Origin: Legionella sp. PC997
GTDB lineage: Bacteria > Pseudomonadota > Gammaproteobacteria > Legionellales > Legionellaceae
Direction of reading: 5' to 3'
Length of the DNA: 64,000 bases
NCBI RefSeq assembly: GCF_014109825.1
Contig: NZ_CP059576.1
Coordinates: 3,641,501 to 3,705,500, forward strand
Part shown: in pieces, positions 35,596-45,126 of the stretch
How positions within the stretch are numbered: the first letter of the stretch is position 1
Layout of the letters: each line of letters starts with the position of its first letter
Position numbers and translations under genes: made by a program
Notes under the pieces: model-generated
The model's database searches: none
Seen by the model: only the letters and a program-made list of their open reading frames with translations
Told to the model about the DNA's origin: nothing

Positions 35596-36893
35596 TGCGT
35601 AAATTATACATTTTGATGAACAATGAGCTCGTGGGAGAGCTTACCCAGGATAATGCAGGAGGCTTGAGTTTTTTCTATGTTGAGGACTGGATTTCCAAGC
35701 CACATTCGCGACCAGTATCTTTATCGTTGCCGTTAGTAAATCAAAAATTTTCAGGAGAAGTAGTTTATAACTTTTTTGATAATTTACTTCCCGATAATCC
35801 ACAGATAAGAGCCAGGATACAAGCTCGTTTTCAAGCAAAATCATCGCGACCGTTTGATTTATTGGCCTTAATTGGCAGCGATTGTGTTGGGGCAATACAA
35901 ATTGTTGAACGTATTCCTCAGACACAGCGTTTAAGCATTGAAAGTCACGTTGTCAGTGAGGCGGAGATAGCTCGTACTTTACGTTCTTATCAAAACTCAC
36001 CACTGGGAATGGATAAAGAGGATGATGCGTTTAGAATCTCATTAGCAGGTGCTCAGGAAAAAACAGCTTTTCTATATTACCAAAATGAATGGCATAAACC
36101 ATTTGGACCTACACCAACAACTCACATATTCAAATTACCTATTGGATATTTACCACATCAAGGAATTGATCTAAGTGAGAGTTGTGAAAATGAACATCTC
36201 TGTTTACTACTAGCCAGCAAATTTGGTTTAGATGTTGCAAAATCAAAAATCTTACAATTCGAAGATGAAAAGGTGCTGGTGGTCGAAAGATTTGATAGAA
36301 AATGGAGTCGAGATAACCGTTATGTCCTCAGGTTACCGCAAGAAGACCTATGCCAAGCATTGGGTTATTCACCAAATTTAAAATATCAGTCAGATGGTGG
36401 CCCCGGTATTAAAGAAATTATGCAGTTACTTAACGGCTCACAGCAACCTCAAAAAGATAGAGATGAATTTTTCAGGGCACAGGTTGTTTACTGGTGCCTT
36501 GGCGCTATTGATGCGCATGCCAAAAATTTCAGTATAAGTATACAACCACAAGGCGGTTACCAGCTCACCCCCTTATACGACATCATTTCAGCATATCCTA
36601 TCGTGGAACAAAAAAAGTTATCATTTAAGAAATTGAAAATGGCAATGGCTATATATGGAAAAAATAGTCATTATAAGATTGACGGTATTCAAAAAAGACA
36701 CTTTCTTGAAACAGCAAAATACGTTCAATATTCTAAAATTAAAGCAGCTCAGATTTTTGAACAAGTAATTGACCGTATTGATTCTGCTATCGATGAAGTC
36801 TCAACCCAATTACCAAACCACTTCCCACAAAAGATTGCAGATCCAATCTTCAAAGGGATGAGGGCTTTTAAGGAGCGTATAATATCCACATAA
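35595..36893 (+). CDS. hipA: HipA toxin kinase
   Basis: A 432-residue serine/threonine kinase toxin; in E. coli HipA inactivates glutamyl-tRNA synthetase and causes persistence. The start is the ATG in TAATG at 35595; a GTG at 35589 is less likely. Motifs are the N-terminal subdomain PVSLSLPLVNQ, the Ser loop ISLAGAQEKTAF (site of inhibitory autophosphorylation in E. coli), HIFKLPIG, VVERFDRKW, catalytic CLGAIDAHAKNFSI and the metal motif TPLYDIISAYP. All appear intact, so it is a full-length HipA, unlike the split HipT/HipS form described in Legionella pneumophila. Confidence 0.93.
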   Translation: MRKLYILMNNELVGELTQDNAGGLSFFYVEDWISKPHSRPVSLSLPLVNQKFSGEVVYNFFDNLLPDNPQIRARIQARFQAKSSRPFDLLALIGSDCVGAIQIVERIPQTQRLSIESHVVSEAEIARTLRSYQNSPLGMDKEDDAFRISLAGAQEKTAFLYYQNEWHKPFGPTPTTHIFKLPIGYLPHQGIDLSESCENEHLCLLLASKFGLDVAKSKILQFEDEKVLVVERFDRKWSRDNRYVLRLPQEDLCQALGYSPNLKYQSDGGPGIKEIMQLLNGSQQPQKDRDEFFRAQVVYWCLGAIDAHAKNFSISIQPQGGYQLTPLYDIISAYPIVEQKKLSFKKLKMAMAIYGKNSHYKIDGIQKRHFLETAKYVQYSKIKAAQIFEQVIDRIDSAIDEVSTQLPNHFPQKIADPIFKGMRAFKERIIST

Positions 36894-36975
36894 TAACTAA
36901 ATGTATGGTAAGGGGGGCTGCACGAATCTGGTCAACCATCACTAGTCAGGTGGATGTAGTTTCCAAGCCGAGACT

Positions 36976-37455
36976 TTATTTCTTATTCATAACAACAAAC
37001 TTGAGGAATAGTAAAGTCAAGATTACTACTGGAATAATGATTTCTGAAATAATAATACCAGCGTTATAAGGTGCGAAATTTCCATGTAAAATCATATCTC
37101 TAATATGACCATATAAAGCTCCTATTATAAAAAATGACCATCCTAATCCCGTAGCCAGCCAAAATTTTCCTCCAATAAATAAGGATAGGATCCCTAACAA
37201 TGCCCATGCGCCATCGTGAAACCCTACTTCAAATTGAAATGGACTGCCTGTAGGCCAACCAATCATTTTAGCGGTCATATCAGGAAAGAATACATGGCCG
37301 ATAAAACCAATTAAACCGATAAGACCTACCGTAAAAAATAGGAAATAGACTAAGTATAAATCTACGATCTGTTCAGCAGAATAATGTTTTCGCCTGATAA
37401 AATAGTGAATCGTTGCAAACAATACACAAGCTATAAGAATCACGTTATTAATCAT
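36976..37455 (-). CDS. DUF6790-type membrane protein
   Basis: A 159-residue membrane protein with four hydrophobic helices. The stretch GHVFFPDMTAKMIGWPTGSP followed by FQFEVGFHDGAWALLGIL is the recognisable conserved core, which I associate with DUF6790. Function unknown. GGGG lies a few bases before the ATG. It stands alone. Confidence 0.65.
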   Translation of the reverse strand: MINNVILIACVLFATIHYFIRRKHYSAEQIVDLYLVYFLFFTVGLIGLIGFIGHVFFPDMTAKMIGWPTGSPFQFEVGFHDGAWALLGILSLFIGGKFWLATGLGWSFFIIGALYGHIRDMILHGNFAPYNAGIIISEIIIPVVILTLLFLKFVVMNKK

Positions 37456-37582
37456 TTTTATCCCCTTATTTATCCTATGCTAACCATAGCACGGCATAAA
37501 AAGATAATCAGCGAGTTTATAGTTTTGATGTCGGTTTTTGTCCTCTTAATAGAGATGGTGTTTTGCGCGAGAGCCTTATTCA

Positions 37583-38263
37583 TTAACTCTTAAAAGTATT
37601 CTTTTCTTCTTTACCTTTATCTTCAGAATGTTGACTATCGATTTCTTCAATCTTACCTTGTAGATTGGATCGCCAAATACTATTTTTTATCAGTCGGCTG
37701 TGTGTTTTCTGGGTTTCCTCTTTTCGTGTTTGCCAATCTTTCTGCCAATCTGGGTTTTCCCAAAAAGGAGAAACACGCTTTAAAGTGGTTACATCGGAAT
37801 TGGTTTCAAGATTTACAAACTTCACCGTATCCAAAGCAACTTTGGAGAATTCGGGTCCAAATTCTGTAGCTAATTTATAAACTCTGCGTAGCTCTGTTAG
37901 CGTAACCCATTTATCGGTGGGGTCTTCCTCTCTTTGAGCAATTTGTTTTGGCTCATAGTTCATATCGCCTTTTCCGACTACAAAAATTAAGGGGATTATT
38001 GGTTTGCCTTCTTTTTGTCTCTTATAATTTTCGACAATTAAATCATTGAGAATAAACTTAAAATAATTATACATAGAGTAAGGGTTGTTTCTGCTGAGAT
38101 CGGTGTGTTTGCTATCGTAGGTGTCAGAATTTAGGGCATTGATTCCATTGTTGTTATTGATTGCCGTACAGAGCTCTTTATAGGCATATTTGCCAAAACC
38201 AAATACAACCACTTCCGAACTTTCACCACATAACTCTCTTATAGATTTTTCATCAACTTTCAT
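37583..38263 (-). CDS. Hypothetical protein with charged tail, candidate effector
   Basis: A 226-residue hydrophilic protein (ATG at 38263 preferred over 38272). It begins MKVDEKSIRELCGESSEVVV and has an alpha/beta-like core with LIFVVGKGDMNYEPKQIA. The last 30 residues are rich in Glu, Lys, Ser and Asp (KIEEIDSQHSEDKGKEEKN), compatible with a Dot/Icm C-terminal signal. No signal peptide, membrane segment or known catalytic motif is seen. Effector status is inferred from composition and location. Confidence 0.55.
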   Translation of the reverse strand: MKVDEKSIRELCGESSEVVVFGFGKYAYKELCTAINNNNGINALNSDTYDSKHTDLSRNNPYSMYNYFKFILNDLIVENYKRQKEGKPIIPLIFVVGKGDMNYEPKQIAQREEDPTDKWVTLTELRRVYKLATEFGPEFSKVALDTVKFVNLETNSDVTTLKRVSPFWENPDWQKDWQTRKEETQKTHSRLIKNSIWRSNLQGKIEEIDSQHSEDKGKEEKNTFKS

Positions 38264-38272
38264 ATTTATCAA

Positions 38273-38773
38273 ACAAAAAGTGAGATTAATATAATTATAG
38301 ATTAATAATCGAGCATTTCTGGTGAAGGATATGATTCTTTACACACATACAGAAGTTTCTAAGGTCCAAAAATGCAGCATTGAAGTCTGCTTGAGGTGCC
38401 CTGAAAATATGACAATAAATGAACTTCATCTCATAACTAAAAACAAAGTTGACTTTTTTTGATCATTTTGGTCTACTGAATTTGGTTCGACGTATCATCG
38501 TGGAGCCAAGGATATACCTAATGGAAGGATACAATTGCTTAGAATACTGCGATGAGTAGAGCACTTCTTTCTTGTTGCATGTTCGCTATCAAAATAATAA
38601 AAACATGGTGCTGTCAGCGTATGGAATTCAATCTGATAACACCAGAAGCTGTTGTGCCTATGGAAATTAACGTACCGTCTTCTATTAAATGTGGACTCTT
38701 ATCTTTATAAAAACTCATTAACTGATTTTTAGAATCAAGATGTTAAAAAATAGAAGAGGGAACCTGAAAAAGG
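38273..38773. other. 500-base intergenic stretch, nothing supported
   Basis: AT-rich sequence between the divergent 226-residue protein and the PARG-like gene. No open frame of useful length, no RNA-like hairpin and no repeat stands out. It must hold the promoters of both neighbours. Confidence 0.5.
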
Positions 38774-38782
38774 ATGAAAAAA

Positions 38783-39874
38783 ATGATGGCGAGAATTAAA
38801 TTATTTAAACCCTCCCCCCAAAAAAGCACTGCCTCTATTATCAAAGACGTACACGCCGAACATAAGCCAAGTCTTCTCAAAGGATCTTATACGGGTGAGA
38901 GATGGCGACACAAAAGTATGGAAAAAACCTTAGATTGGATCACCGATTTAAAAAAATCAGAGAAATTGGCCCAGCAAGCACAAATTAATTTAAACTTATG
39001 GGCCAAAAAAAAATCACCTTCACCCAAGTTAGTTGAAGTAATTCCTAAAGATTGGGGACTGGCAACACTTGAAGCGACCAAAAAATATGGAGTATCTTAT
39101 TCTGTACTCAATATGGCAAATCCCCAATTTCCAGGCGGTGCTGCCTTAGAGGGAGGAAGTGCCCAGGAGGAAAATATATGGCATCGAAGCACCTGTGCTC
39201 AATCTTTATTGGATCCAAGCATTTATTTAGATCAAAAAGCTCAAGCATTTTGCTACCATGAGGCAGCAAAAAAGCTTCTAGAAGCTAAGATACAAATGAC
39301 CCAGGAAGAATATGAGGCTTTGAAAAAGCACAGCGAGGAAACCGACACCCAAGGATATAAAGTATTTTTTAGCCCAGAATCCAGGATATGTTTCAGAGGT
39401 CCTGAAATAGTTTTTCCCACAGATCCTGAGGACTTTACATCGGCACGCTATATGGCAGACAGCGGCCTAAGTTATGCCTTTCTTCCTGAATCAGATATTT
39501 TCCCGTTTTATGAATTAAGATCCGCCGCGCCGCAACTTCCTTTCACACCCCACGCCTTGGATCTTGAAACCAGGAATCAATATATAGCGGATTTACGAAG
39601 ACGTATCGCAGCCCAGCTTGATACATTAATCCTTGCAAAACAACCCAACGCAATTTTAGGAGCCTGGGGTTGTGGGGAGTTTAAAAATGATCCGCAAATC
39701 GTAGCCAAGATATATGGTGAAGAAATTGAAAAACGAGCGCATTTTTTCGACCATATTGTGTTCCCGATAATTAACACCGGTTCATACAATAACTACGCAA
39801 TATTTAATCAACACCTCACGGATATAAAACTGGGGGCAAAACCTGCTGTTATTTCCAATTTAACACTTGAGTAA
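38783..39874 (+). CDS. TIGR02452/DUF2263 PARG-like macrodomain protein
   Basis: A 363-residue protein; the ATG at 38783 has AAGG 9 bases upstream, and in-frame ATGs at 38774 and 38786 also exist. The family signature is YSVLNMANPQFPGGAALEGG followed by SAQEENIWHRSTC, where Q-E-E is the catalytic loop of bacterial poly(ADP-ribose) glycohydrolases. LRSAAPQLP and ILGAWGCGEFKNDPQIVAKI complete the macrodomain. It would hydrolyse ADP-ribose linkages. There is no signal peptide; it may be a host-directed effector or a cytosolic enzyme. Confidence 0.8.
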   Translation: MMARIKLFKPSPQKSTASIIKDVHAEHKPSLLKGSYTGERWRHKSMEKTLDWITDLKKSEKLAQQAQINLNLWAKKKSPSPKLVEVIPKDWGLATLEATKKYGVSYSVLNMANPQFPGGAALEGGSAQEENIWHRSTCAQSLLDPSIYLDQKAQAFCYHEAAKKLLEAKIQMTQEEYEALKKHSEETDTQGYKVFFSPESRICFRGPEIVFPTDPEDFTSARYMADSGLSYAFLPESDIFPFYELRSAAPQLPFTPHALDLETRNQYIADLRRRIAAQLDTLILAKQPNAILGAWGCGEFKNDPQIVAKIYGEEIEKRAHFFDHIVFPIINTGSYNNYAIFNQHLTDIKLGAKPAVISNLTLE

Positions 39875-40042
39875 ATTTATGCCACACCAATAACTGTGTT
39901 AAAAGCTTGTCCAACCAAGCCCAACGTTTTGAGCAGAGCATTCTGCTCTTCCATATTTGTACATAGAAATTCAACCTTTCCTCACACTACTTTGCTCCAA
40001 TTCAAGCTACACTTGTTATATAACTCTTGAAGGATCGTGAGA

Positions 40043-41068
40043 ATGAGTAAAGAACCTCTTGTAATTGGTGACATGAAAATTAAGCCTGGAGAACGCAAAA
40101 CGGTTTTTTTACCCATGCCCAAATTATATGATTGGACTCCAATATGTTTGCCAATACATGTCATTAACGGGATAGAGGAAGGGCCTTCGTTATGTCTTAC
40201 TGCTGCCATTCATGGTGATGAAATCAATGGCGTTGAGATTATCAGACGCTTCTTGAAAAAAAAGGGGCTAAAAAAAATCCATGGGAATGTTATTGCAATT
40301 CCTATAGTTAATGTATACGGTTTTTTATACCAGGAACGATACTTAATGGATCGAAGAGACTTAAACCGATCGTTTCCCGGCAGTTCAAATGGCTCACTTG
40401 CCTCTATTCTTGCACAAATTATCAGCAAGCAAATCTTATCCCAATCTACTCATGCAATTGATTTACACACCGGATCTAATCACCGCTTTAATTTACCTCA
40501 AATTAGAGCAAATCTTGATATGCCCGGTATTGAAGATTTGGCTCGAGCTTTTAATGTTCCAGTCATTTTACATTCAACCTTTAGGGATGGTTCAATGCGC
40601 GAGTATGCAAATGAGCAAGGTATTCCTATTTTAGTCTATGAAGGAGGAGAGTCTTTACGTTTCGATGAGTTATCCATCCGAACCGGCATTAATGGTATTC
40701 TAAGTGTGATGGGAGCCTTGGGAATGGTTCCGCCCGGTAGATACAGAGTAAAAAAATATACCTCTACGGTATCTAGGAGCAGTTATTGGATAAGAGCACC
40801 CATAAGTGGCATTTTAAGACACCTTAAAAAATCAGGCAATCGAGTCGCCAAGGGACAGGTAATTGCGGTTATCGCCAATCCAACCAGTACCGAAGAATAC
40901 AAATTGAAATCACCCATTTCTGGAATTATTATTGGTGAAAATATGTTGCCACTTGTGCATTCAGGCCAAGCCTTGTTTCATATTGCTAGTTTTGAAAAAT
41001 TAACCCTAGTTGAAGAGCAGCTTGGAAATCTGCAAGAGGCTTTTGATTTGAATGATTATGAAGATTAA
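40043..41068 (+). CDS. Succinylglutamate desuccinylase/aspartoacylase family zinc hydrolase
   Basis: A 341-residue M14-like zinc hydrolase. The ATG at 40043 has AGGA 8 bases upstream; a GTG at 40037 is in frame. The zinc ligands appear in AAIHGDEINGVEIIRR (His and Glu) and AIDLHTGSN (second His). RRDLNRSFPG binds the substrate carboxylate, and YEGGESLRFD carries the catalytic Glu region. The C-terminal 90 residues form a lipoyl-like beta domain (IRAPISGILRHLKKSGNRVA). The substrate is uncertain; no astABCD genes are near. Confidence 0.85.
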   Translation: MSKEPLVIGDMKIKPGERKTVFLPMPKLYDWTPICLPIHVINGIEEGPSLCLTAAIHGDEINGVEIIRRFLKKKGLKKIHGNVIAIPIVNVYGFLYQERYLMDRRDLNRSFPGSSNGSLASILAQIISKQILSQSTHAIDLHTGSNHRFNLPQIRANLDMPGIEDLARAFNVPVILHSTFRDGSMREYANEQGIPILVYEGGESLRFDELSIRTGINGILSVMGALGMVPPGRYRVKKYTSTVSRSSYWIRAPISGILRHLKKSGNRVAKGQVIAVIANPTSTEEYKLKSPISGIIIGENMLPLVHSGQALFHIASFEKLTLVEEQLGNLQEAFDLNDYED

Positions 41069-41073
41069 CGCAT

Positions 41074-41760
41074 TTAAAAATAATTCAACCATAACCGTAA
41101 TAATGCAGTTACTGCCTGGGGTGATTCCATAGGCGACATATGGCCAGAGTCTTCAATAATTGCTAATTTGGCATTTGGAATTTTGTCTGCCAGCTCTGCA
41201 TGGACAGATAGAGAAAAATTTTTATCTTGGCGTGCGTGAATGACTAAAGTAGGTATTTCCAGTGATGGCAAGAAAGAAGTGCACTCTTGGCGAGCCAGCA
41301 GTATTTTTTGTTGGGCAATAAATGCCTGTTGGCCCACACTGAGAAACATGGAATGTACTTCTGGTTTAACCCGCTCATCATACACATAATGTTGTACTAG
41401 CTCAGCAGCAACCGTTTGAAAAGCACCTTGCTCCACTTTTCGTATTAATTCTATTCTTTTTTGCTCTTTTTCTTCAGAGTCTTGTTGGGCGGAAGTATTC
41501 AATAAGCATAATTTTAAAATGCGTTCAGGAACTCTTCTGGCAAGCTCCAGTGCCAACCATCCACCCATCGAATGGCCTGCCAAAAAAAACGCCCCCTCAA
41601 CATGTCCTAACACTCTTTGGAGTAAATCCTCAGTGGAGGTACCGTGTAATAAGGGAATAATTTGACAATTCACCAGATCGTGCAAATGATTTGCTTGATA
41701 AGACCATACGCGATGGTCCGACAAAACTCCCGATAAAAAAACCAAAGTTTTTTTTGACAC
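41074..41760 (-). CDS. Alpha/beta hydrolase
   Basis: A 228-residue hydrolase starting at a GTG. The nucleophile elbow is GHSMGGWLALELA, the acid probably Asp in IHARQDKNFS, and the base His in EDSGHMSPMESP. The fold begins directly with TLVFLSGVLSDHRVWSYQA, so there is no signal peptide. It is convergent with the aspartoacylase-family gene, with 5 bp between stops. The substrate cannot be told from sequence. Confidence 0.85.
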   Translation of the reverse strand: MSKKTLVFLSGVLSDHRVWSYQANHLHDLVNCQIIPLLHGTSTEDLLQRVLGHVEGAFFLAGHSMGGWLALELARRVPERILKLCLLNTSAQQDSEEKEQKRIELIRKVEQGAFQTVAAELVQHYVYDERVKPEVHSMFLSVGQQAFIAQQKILLARQECTSFLPSLEIPTLVIHARQDKNFSLSVHAELADKIPNAKLAIIEDSGHMSPMESPQAVTALLRLWLNYF

Positions 41761-41887
41761 AATAATCCTTGATTAAGACCAAAGTTTGTAAACCAAAAAC
41801 ATCAAATATAAGCGCGTAGCCCCACACCATTTTATCCCTGCAACAGGTCCATACCAGGACTGTTTAGATTAATACGAAGCAGATAAT

Positions 41888-42541
41888 CTAGTTGTCTTGT
41901 GGTGGTGCTGGGTTATCTTTCAGAATTTTACAGTGTAATAATTTCCAATAACCAAATAAATTGGTTTTTCGGGTGGATAGAAGCTTTAGGGCTTGGTAAT
42001 CAAGAATTGAGTGCATCGAAAAATCCGACTTAAACCCTATAAGCTCATTAACTCGAGCAAATATCTTCTCAAAAAAGCGCATTATCGGGTGCTCCGATGC
42101 GAAATGATTCACGAATATAATTTCTGCCGTAGGTTTAGCAACACGGGTTAATTCTTGAAGAAAGGCCTTCACATCTGGAACCACTGAGGCCACATACATG
42201 GCAACAATAAAATCAAACCGATTATCAGGAAATTCTAAATGAGCCGCATCCATAATCCTTAACTGTACCCGTTCCTCCAAGTGATTTTTGACCACTTGTT
42301 CCTCAGCTTTTTCCAACATTTTTTCGGAAATATCAATCCCCGTAATCATCAAATCAGAACGATAAAGCGGTAGCGACAAACCGGTACCAATGCCAATTTC
42401 AAGTACTGTAGCATTTTGTTTTGCCGCTTTATTAACAATTTCAGCACACAAGGAACGGCCTGGGTTAAAAATGGAACCAAACAAAAAATCATAGAAGGAA
42501 GCATAAATGTTATAAACTTTTCTAATTGAAGCTACAGACAT
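41888..42541 (-). CDS. SAM-dependent methyltransferase, PmtA-like (phospholipid N-methylation)
   Basis: A 217-residue class I methyltransferase. The ATG at 42541 has GGAG 6 bases upstream. Motif I is VLEIGIGTGLSLPLY; the N-terminal YDFLFGSIFNPGRSLCAEIV and the LSLP variant are typical of bacterial phosphatidylethanolamine N-methyltransferase PmtA, which makes phosphatidylcholine. GIDISEKMLEKAEEQV is motif II. L. pneumophila is known to need PmtA-type phosphatidylcholine synthesis for full virulence. A UbiE-like role is the alternative. Confidence 0.75.
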   Translation of the reverse strand: MSVASIRKVYNIYASFYDFLFGSIFNPGRSLCAEIVNKAAKQNATVLEIGIGTGLSLPLYRSDLMITGIDISEKMLEKAEEQVVKNHLEERVQLRIMDAAHLEFPDNRFDFIVAMYVASVVPDVKAFLQELTRVAKPTAEIIFVNHFASEHPIMRFFEKIFARVNELIGFKSDFSMHSILDYQALKLLSTRKTNLFGYWKLLHCKILKDNPAPPQDN

Positions 42542-42614
42542 AAAGCACTCCAGCAAATACTAATAATTTAAAATAACGGTTGGTTTCTTTACTTATCCAA
42601 TAGTTATAGAGTTT

Positions 42615-43136
42615 CTATTTCCAATAATTAAATAATAGTCCATGTGTACCGAATATAGGATCACTTTGAGGTACTCCGACACGTTTAATTTGCTCAATCA
42701 CTCGGGGATGTTCTTCGGCCTTACCATAATTCATATCAAAATCAACATTCCCTGGGTAAGCACCGATACATTGAAAGTCGCTGGATAAGTGCAAACTTTT
42801 ATGCGCAACACCGGCAGGAATAATGACCACATCACCATGACTTACTGGGTAAATCGTACCGTTATCCCCTCCAAATTGAACTGTTCCTTCCCCCGCAAGG
42901 ATCACTAATACCTCATGGGTCCTACTGTGATAATGATGATAGTCATAAATCGAATCTACCCATGAATTTCCCCAATGGTTTTGTTGTAAAAGCTCTTGGA
43001 GTTTCTGAGGGGATTGGTTTTTAACTACTTCCATTTGCTTGTATATTAATAAAGGGAAGCGAGGGTTATTTGGGAACAAACCATTTGCTTTGATAAGCTC
43101 ATGAAATACTTCTTGGGGCGTTACTGATTTAGTCAT
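42615..43136 (-). CDS. Cupin-domain protein
   Basis: A 173-residue single-cupin protein. Metal ligands are visible in YHHYHSRTHEVLVILAGEGT (cupin motif 1) and GDVVIIPAGVAHKSL (motif 2). The C-terminus (HPRVIEQIKRVGVPQSDPIF) matches the YjlB-like group of cupins. Cytoplasmic. Substrate unknown. It lies downstream of a 97-residue hypothetical gene on the same strand. Confidence 0.82.
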   Translation of the reverse strand: MTKSVTPQEVFHELIKANGLFPNNPRFPLLIYKQMEVVKNQSPQKLQELLQQNHWGNSWVDSIYDYHHYHSRTHEVLVILAGEGTVQFGGDNGTIYPVSHGDVVIIPAGVAHKSLHLSSDFQCIGAYPGNVDFDMNYGKAEEHPRVIEQIKRVGVPQSDPIFGTHGLLFNYWK

Positions 43137-43218
43137 ATCATTTACTTCCTTGTTGCTTCAGATGAAAACCATGCTACGAGACAGAGTTATTCCCATATCT
43201 CCATTGTAGTTTACTCAA

Positions 43219-43512
43219 TCACGGAGGAGTAGGGACTGAAGGCTCATTTTCCGATTCTTCTTTTTTTGCAATTGAAAAAAATTGAGTTTTATTGCGCTGT
43301 TTTCTTTCTTTTAAAATTCCATCGGCATAACCTGTCCTTGGGTGTTGGCTAAGTATCGCCTCTTGATATGCTACCCGCTCTTGTCCTTTGTAGGAGTCAG
43401 GATCATCGGAAGTAATACGGCCATCCGGGCCTCTGTAGAATATGGATAATTGGCGTTTTAGTCGGGTTGAAGGCAGTTCATTGCGCGGTCTTTGTGGATT
43501 ATTTCTTAGCAT
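43219..43512 (-). CDS. Small basic hypothetical protein
   Basis: A 97-residue hydrophilic protein with AAGGAG 5 bases before the ATG. The N-terminus is Arg/Asn/Pro-rich (MLRNNPQRPRNELPSTRLKR) and the C-terminus Glu/Ser/Pro-rich (KKEESENEPSVPTPP). No fold or motif is recognised; much of it is probably disordered. The tail is compatible with a secreted effector, but this is weak. Confidence 0.55.
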   Translation of the reverse strand: MLRNNPQRPRNELPSTRLKRQLSIFYRGPDGRITSDDPDSYKGQERVAYQEAILSQHPRTGYADGILKERKQRNKTQFFSIAKKEESENEPSVPTPP

Positions 43513-43672
43513 TATATCTCCTTTATTCTATTCCAAATAGAAGTCCATAGTTCTTCCCAAACTTTATATCAAATCTAGAGCGATGAAACAATACAATTCA
43601 ATTTGATCAATAATAAAATTACTGACAAAATAGCATTCACTTTGGTCCTTAATCTAGATTATTTTTTATTAC

Positions 43673-44446
43673 ATGTCATTAAAAGTTGACTTAAACCACC
43701 CTATATTTTTATTAAAAAGCAAAGTCCATGAAGCAAGTAAAAATTTATTAGATGGATTTGGATTTAATTACTTTCAATATTTACGTTGTTTTGCAGACGG
43801 CTCCATTAATTGCTTAACAAACAACACCGGGCTCTTTGAATACTTCCAACATATTGATAATGCTCCAGTAGTATTCTCTTCATTTGACGATGAGCATGAA
43901 AATAATCATTCATACTGGTTTTTTTGGGATCAAGAGTTGCCCAGTACCCCCGTGCAAATTGCTCGCGAAAAATTTAATTTGCACAACGGACTCACTTTAG
44001 TTCGTCGGAGTAAAAATTATTACGATATGATTGCGGTAGCCTTACCCTATGAACATGCGAATCCCGGTTCGTTTTATCTCAATAAACTCAAGGCAATTGA
44101 GCAATTTATTTTTGACTTTGACCTGCAAAATAAAGATTTAATTCAGATACTGAATAAAAATCCGATTGCATTACCCGAAACCTATCGCGATGTAAATTAT
44201 AAAGAGCTTTGTTTGAAGCAAGGCAGAATTCCTGTGGTTGGAAAGAACGAGAAAACGTACATTACCGCTCAAGAATTAATGTGCCTTAGATTATTGCTGC
44301 AAGGTGCAACACACAAACAAATCGCTCAGCTACTTGGGCTTTCTCCTCGTACTGTGGATACATATTTACTGCGTATTAAACAACGCACAGGATTTTCTTC
44401 CAGACTAGAAATGGAACGAATGGTTTATTTAAGCTCGGTACTATAG
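43673..44446 (+). CDS. LuxR-family transcriptional regulator
   Basis: A 257-residue regulator. The C-terminal LuxR helix-turn-helix is clear: ITAQELMCLRLLLQGATHKQ, IAQLLGLSPRTVDTYLLRIK and QRTGFSSRLEME. The N-terminal 180 residues (HPIFLLKSKVHEASKNLLDG and onward) are a putative sensory domain; I see no receiver phosphoacceptor motif and no clear acyl-homoserine-lactone pocket. Legionella genomes carry several such orphan regulators. A hairpin terminator follows. Confidence 0.85.
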   Translation: MSLKVDLNHPIFLLKSKVHEASKNLLDGFGFNYFQYLRCFADGSINCLTNNTGLFEYFQHIDNAPVVFSSFDDEHENNHSYWFFWDQELPSTPVQIAREKFNLHNGLTLVRRSKNYYDMIAVALPYEHANPGSFYLNKLKAIEQFIFDFDLQNKDLIQILNKNPIALPETYRDVNYKELCLKQGRIPVVGKNEKTYITAQELMCLRLLLQGATHKQIAQLLGLSPRTVDTYLLRIKQRTGFSSRLEMERMVYLSSVL

Positions 44447-44460
44447 AGTTCATTCATTTT

Positions 44461-44493
44461 TGTCCGTATTCAGCACGGACAGACAATTTTTTC
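44461..44493 (+). terminator. Rho-independent terminator after the luxR-type gene
   Basis: TGTCCGT, a 7-base loop and ACGGACA (44461-44481), followed by GACAATTTTTTC. It ends the regulator transcript before the next gene. Confidence 0.8.
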
Positions 44494-44541
44494 TTATCTT
44501 TTAAACTCCGTCAAGATTTTATTATTCAGGAGAAAAGTCTC

Positions 44542-44970
44542 ATGAACATTTTAGAAAAAAAACCAGCCGAAAAACTTTTTAAACAATTCTGTGAGGGATA
44601 TGAGCAAAGAATTGCATCCTTATTGCTTAGTCTTTTCAGTCAAAATACCAATGTTTGGGGATCAGGAGTCGATGAATATCGGGTGGGTTTAAAAGAAATA
44701 GAAGAACAGTTAAGAAGAGACTGGAGCCAATCAGAGCAAGGTAAAATAGAAATAATTCACTTTGTTCCCACTCCAGATGAGGCTTTGTGGGCTGCTGCCA
44801 TATGCCGAGCACGAATGATCATTGAAGGAAAAGAATATTTATTTGAGCATTTACGCGGCACTTTAACTATTGAAAAGGAAGATGGAGTTTGGAAGATCGC
44901 CCACATGCATTGTTCTTTTCCTGATTATAGAAACCCTGCAAACGGTTCGTTCCCAGTTGGTAATGAATAA
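44542..44970 (+). CDS. NTF2-like (SnoaL/SgcJ-type) protein
   Basis: A 142-residue protein of the NTF2-like fold. It has an N-terminal helix (KLFKQFCEGYEQRIASLLLS), the strand TNVWGSGVDEYRVGLKEIEE, then a curved sheet EYLFEHLRGTLTIEKEDGVW and KIAHMHCSFPD. Such proteins are small-molecule-binding or enzymatic and cannot be assigned further. AGGAG lies 10 bases before the ATG. It has its own leader after the terminator of the luxR-type gene. Confidence 0.75.
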   Translation: MNILEKKPAEKLFKQFCEGYEQRIASLLLSLFSQNTNVWGSGVDEYRVGLKEIEEQLRRDWSQSEQGKIEIIHFVPTPDEALWAAAICRARMIIEGKEYLFEHLRGTLTIEKEDGVWKIAHMHCSFPDYRNPANGSFPVGNE

Positions 44971-45126
44971 CCCAAAGTAAACATATAACGTAAGCCTGGG
45001 ATTTATTAAGCTTAAATCTCAGCTTCTACTCCCTCTAACTAATAAGAAAAGTCCATCTAAACCATCTAACCAGCAAAAAAAAAAAGAAGACCTATACTTA
45101 AAATAAAATTCATCATGAGGTGGGGT

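Noticed and set aside
39931..39948. GAGCAGA/TCTGCTC hairpin as terminator after the PARG-like gene
   Set aside because: The 7-bp stem is real but it is not followed by a T-run, so I did not call it.
43673..44446. LuxR-type quorum-sensing receptor
   Set aside because: Only the DNA-binding domain is recognisable; I cannot see the autoinducer-binding residues and there is no synthase gene.
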